Assembly (NCBI RefSeq): GCF_042682525.1
Contig: NZ_JBHUHP010000001.1
Span: 496,001 to 560,000 of the forward strand
DNA length: 64,000 nucleotides
Origin: Blastococcus_B deserti
GTDB lineage: Bacteria; Actinomycetota; Actinomycetes; Mycobacteriales; Geodermatophilaceae
Direction: 5' to 3'
Shown: positions 63,751-64,000 of the stretch, one piece after another
Layout of the letters: each line of letters opens with the position of its first letter
Position numbering within the stretch: the stretch's first letter is position 1
The notes under the pieces: model-generated
Told to the model about the DNA's origin: nothing
Seen by the model: the letters and a program-made list of their open reading frames with translations, nothing else
Database searches by the model: none
Translations under genes and position numbers: made by a program

Positions 63751-64000
63751 ATGCTGAAAGCTGTCCTCTACATCCTGGCTGCCGCGTCAGCCAGCTTCGG
63801 TGGCCCCGCAGCCGGGACCCTCCTGTTCCGGCGCGGACAGCAGGAGGCTGCCGCCTATCTGCAGGCCCGGGACACCGAGTCGATCGCCCGGGCACTGCGG
63901 GACGAGATCGGACTGGCCTCTCTGCGCGATGAGGCGCGCGCTGCCGGGATCGATCCCGATGTAATCGAGCGGGTCTACCGCGACTTGCGAGACGGGACGC
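63751..64000 (+). CDS. Membrane-anchored hypothetical protein (partial, runs off window)
   Basis: The ATG is preceded by a GAGAGG site and lies 10 bases after the NYN stop. The product begins MLKAVLYILAAASASFGGPA, a single membrane segment or signal anchor, then a charged helical region (ARDTESIARALRDEIGLASL, IDPDVIERVYRDLRDG). No family is recognised in the 83 visible residues. The tight spacing suggests it works with the NYN protein. Confidence 0.6.
   Translation, partial: MLKAVLYILAAASASFGGPAAGTLLFRRGQQEAAAYLQARDTESIARALRDEIGLASLRDEARAAGIDPDVIERVYRDLRDGT

Larger units (their letters stand above)
46229..64000. mobile_element. Integrative element inserted at tRNA-fMet (right end not in window)
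   Basis: Immediately right of the tRNA come an HTH protein, a tyrosine recombinase, a phage-type Dam methylase, an unknown nuclease-helicase module, a restriction-modification enzyme and hypothetical genes. The chromosomal intergenic repeat was not seen in this part, and no housekeeping gene is recognised. No second copy of the tRNA 3' end occurs in the window, so the far attachment site must lie beyond 64 kb. No conjugation, replication or capsid genes are visible, so its transfer mode is unknown. Confidence 0.75.

Noticed and set aside
63233..63757. 174-codon frame starting at a GTG with a strong ribosome site
   Set aside because: The translation is Arg/Pro-rich without motifs and overlaps the NYN frame, which has conserved acidic motifs. 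The ribosome site is noted as a possible sign of an indel.
46229..64000. CRISPR array or Cas operon associated with the Cas4-like nuclease
   Set aside because: No regularly spaced direct repeats and no other Cas protein are present. The nuclease is better read as a Dna2/RecB-type member.

Overview
The window is very GC-rich DNA from an actinobacterium. Evidence is the WhiB-family regulator with an AT-hook (WhiB7), a mycoredoxin, an ANTAR regulator, paired AdnA/AdnB-type helicase-nucleases, UvrD2 with an HRDC domain, MoeZ, DUF3107 and DUF3152 proteins, UPF0182, and many GTG starts. Gene order over about 5.6-46 kb follows, with insertions and inversions, the conserved actinobacterial block that in Mycobacterium tuberculosis runs from about Rv3193c to Rv3212 (recalled, not searched). 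A Geodermatophilaceae-like host (Blastococcus/Geodermatophilus type) is a guess from overall style.

Region 1 (1-15.5 kb): a PH-domain membrane protein, a PHP phosphoesterase, a stand-alone RecB-type nuclease, an MpaB-like oxygenase with an alpha/beta hydrolase, a beta-propeller protein, a DEAD-box RNA helicase, a ferritin-like protein, an SDR, DUF3107, a TetR regulator, a hydrolase, a DUF3152 zincin-like protein, MoeZ, an MDMPI-type protein, an alkyltransferase-like protein and a GNAT enzyme. Region 2 (15.5-32.4 kb): adnA-adnB, small enzymes, an M20 peptidase, a PrmC-like methyltransferase, an M16 peptidase pair, a NudC-like Nudix protein, and an operon of mycoredoxin, ANTAR protein and uridine-kinase-like protein. 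Region 3 (32.8-46.1 kb): uvrD2, whiB7 with an elaborate leader (promoter with an AT-rich box, upstream ORF, intrinsic terminator), an ABC1 kinase, a ThiF-like protein, DUF5679, a YgjP-type metallopeptidase, a DUF2342 protein, a PDZ/Lon-like protein and UPF0182. DNA repair recurs here: RecB-like nuclease, AdnAB, UvrD2 and an alkyltransferase-like protein.

At 46155-46228 lies an initiator tRNA-fMet gene. Everything to its right looks like an integrative element in that tRNA. It starts with a small HTH/coiled-coil protein and a tyrosine recombinase whose C-terminus is frameshifted. It continues with a phage-type Dam methylase, a tightly packed four-gene module, a single-polypeptide type ISP-like restriction-modification enzyme, gene remnants, a NYN-domain protein and a truncated membrane protein at the window edge. 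The right end of the element is outside the window.

The most interesting candidate is the four-gene module at 51.3-56.9 kb: a winged-helix-like protein, a Cas4/Dna2-type Fe-S PD-(D/E)XK nuclease, a large unknown protein with a possible beta-barrel, and an SF1B (Upf1/Dna2-like) helicase. Nuclease, possible barrel and helicase appear in the domain order of the single-chain Dna2 nuclease-helicase but as separate proteins, next to a restriction enzyme. I read it as an undescribed defence or element-maintenance system. That function is inferred; the motifs are visible.

A family of about 60-bp imperfect palindromes (arms resembling AAGGACCCCGTC and its complement) is scattered between the chromosomal genes, and two copies sit in-frame in the N-termini of coding regions. 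I saw no copy inside the integrated element.
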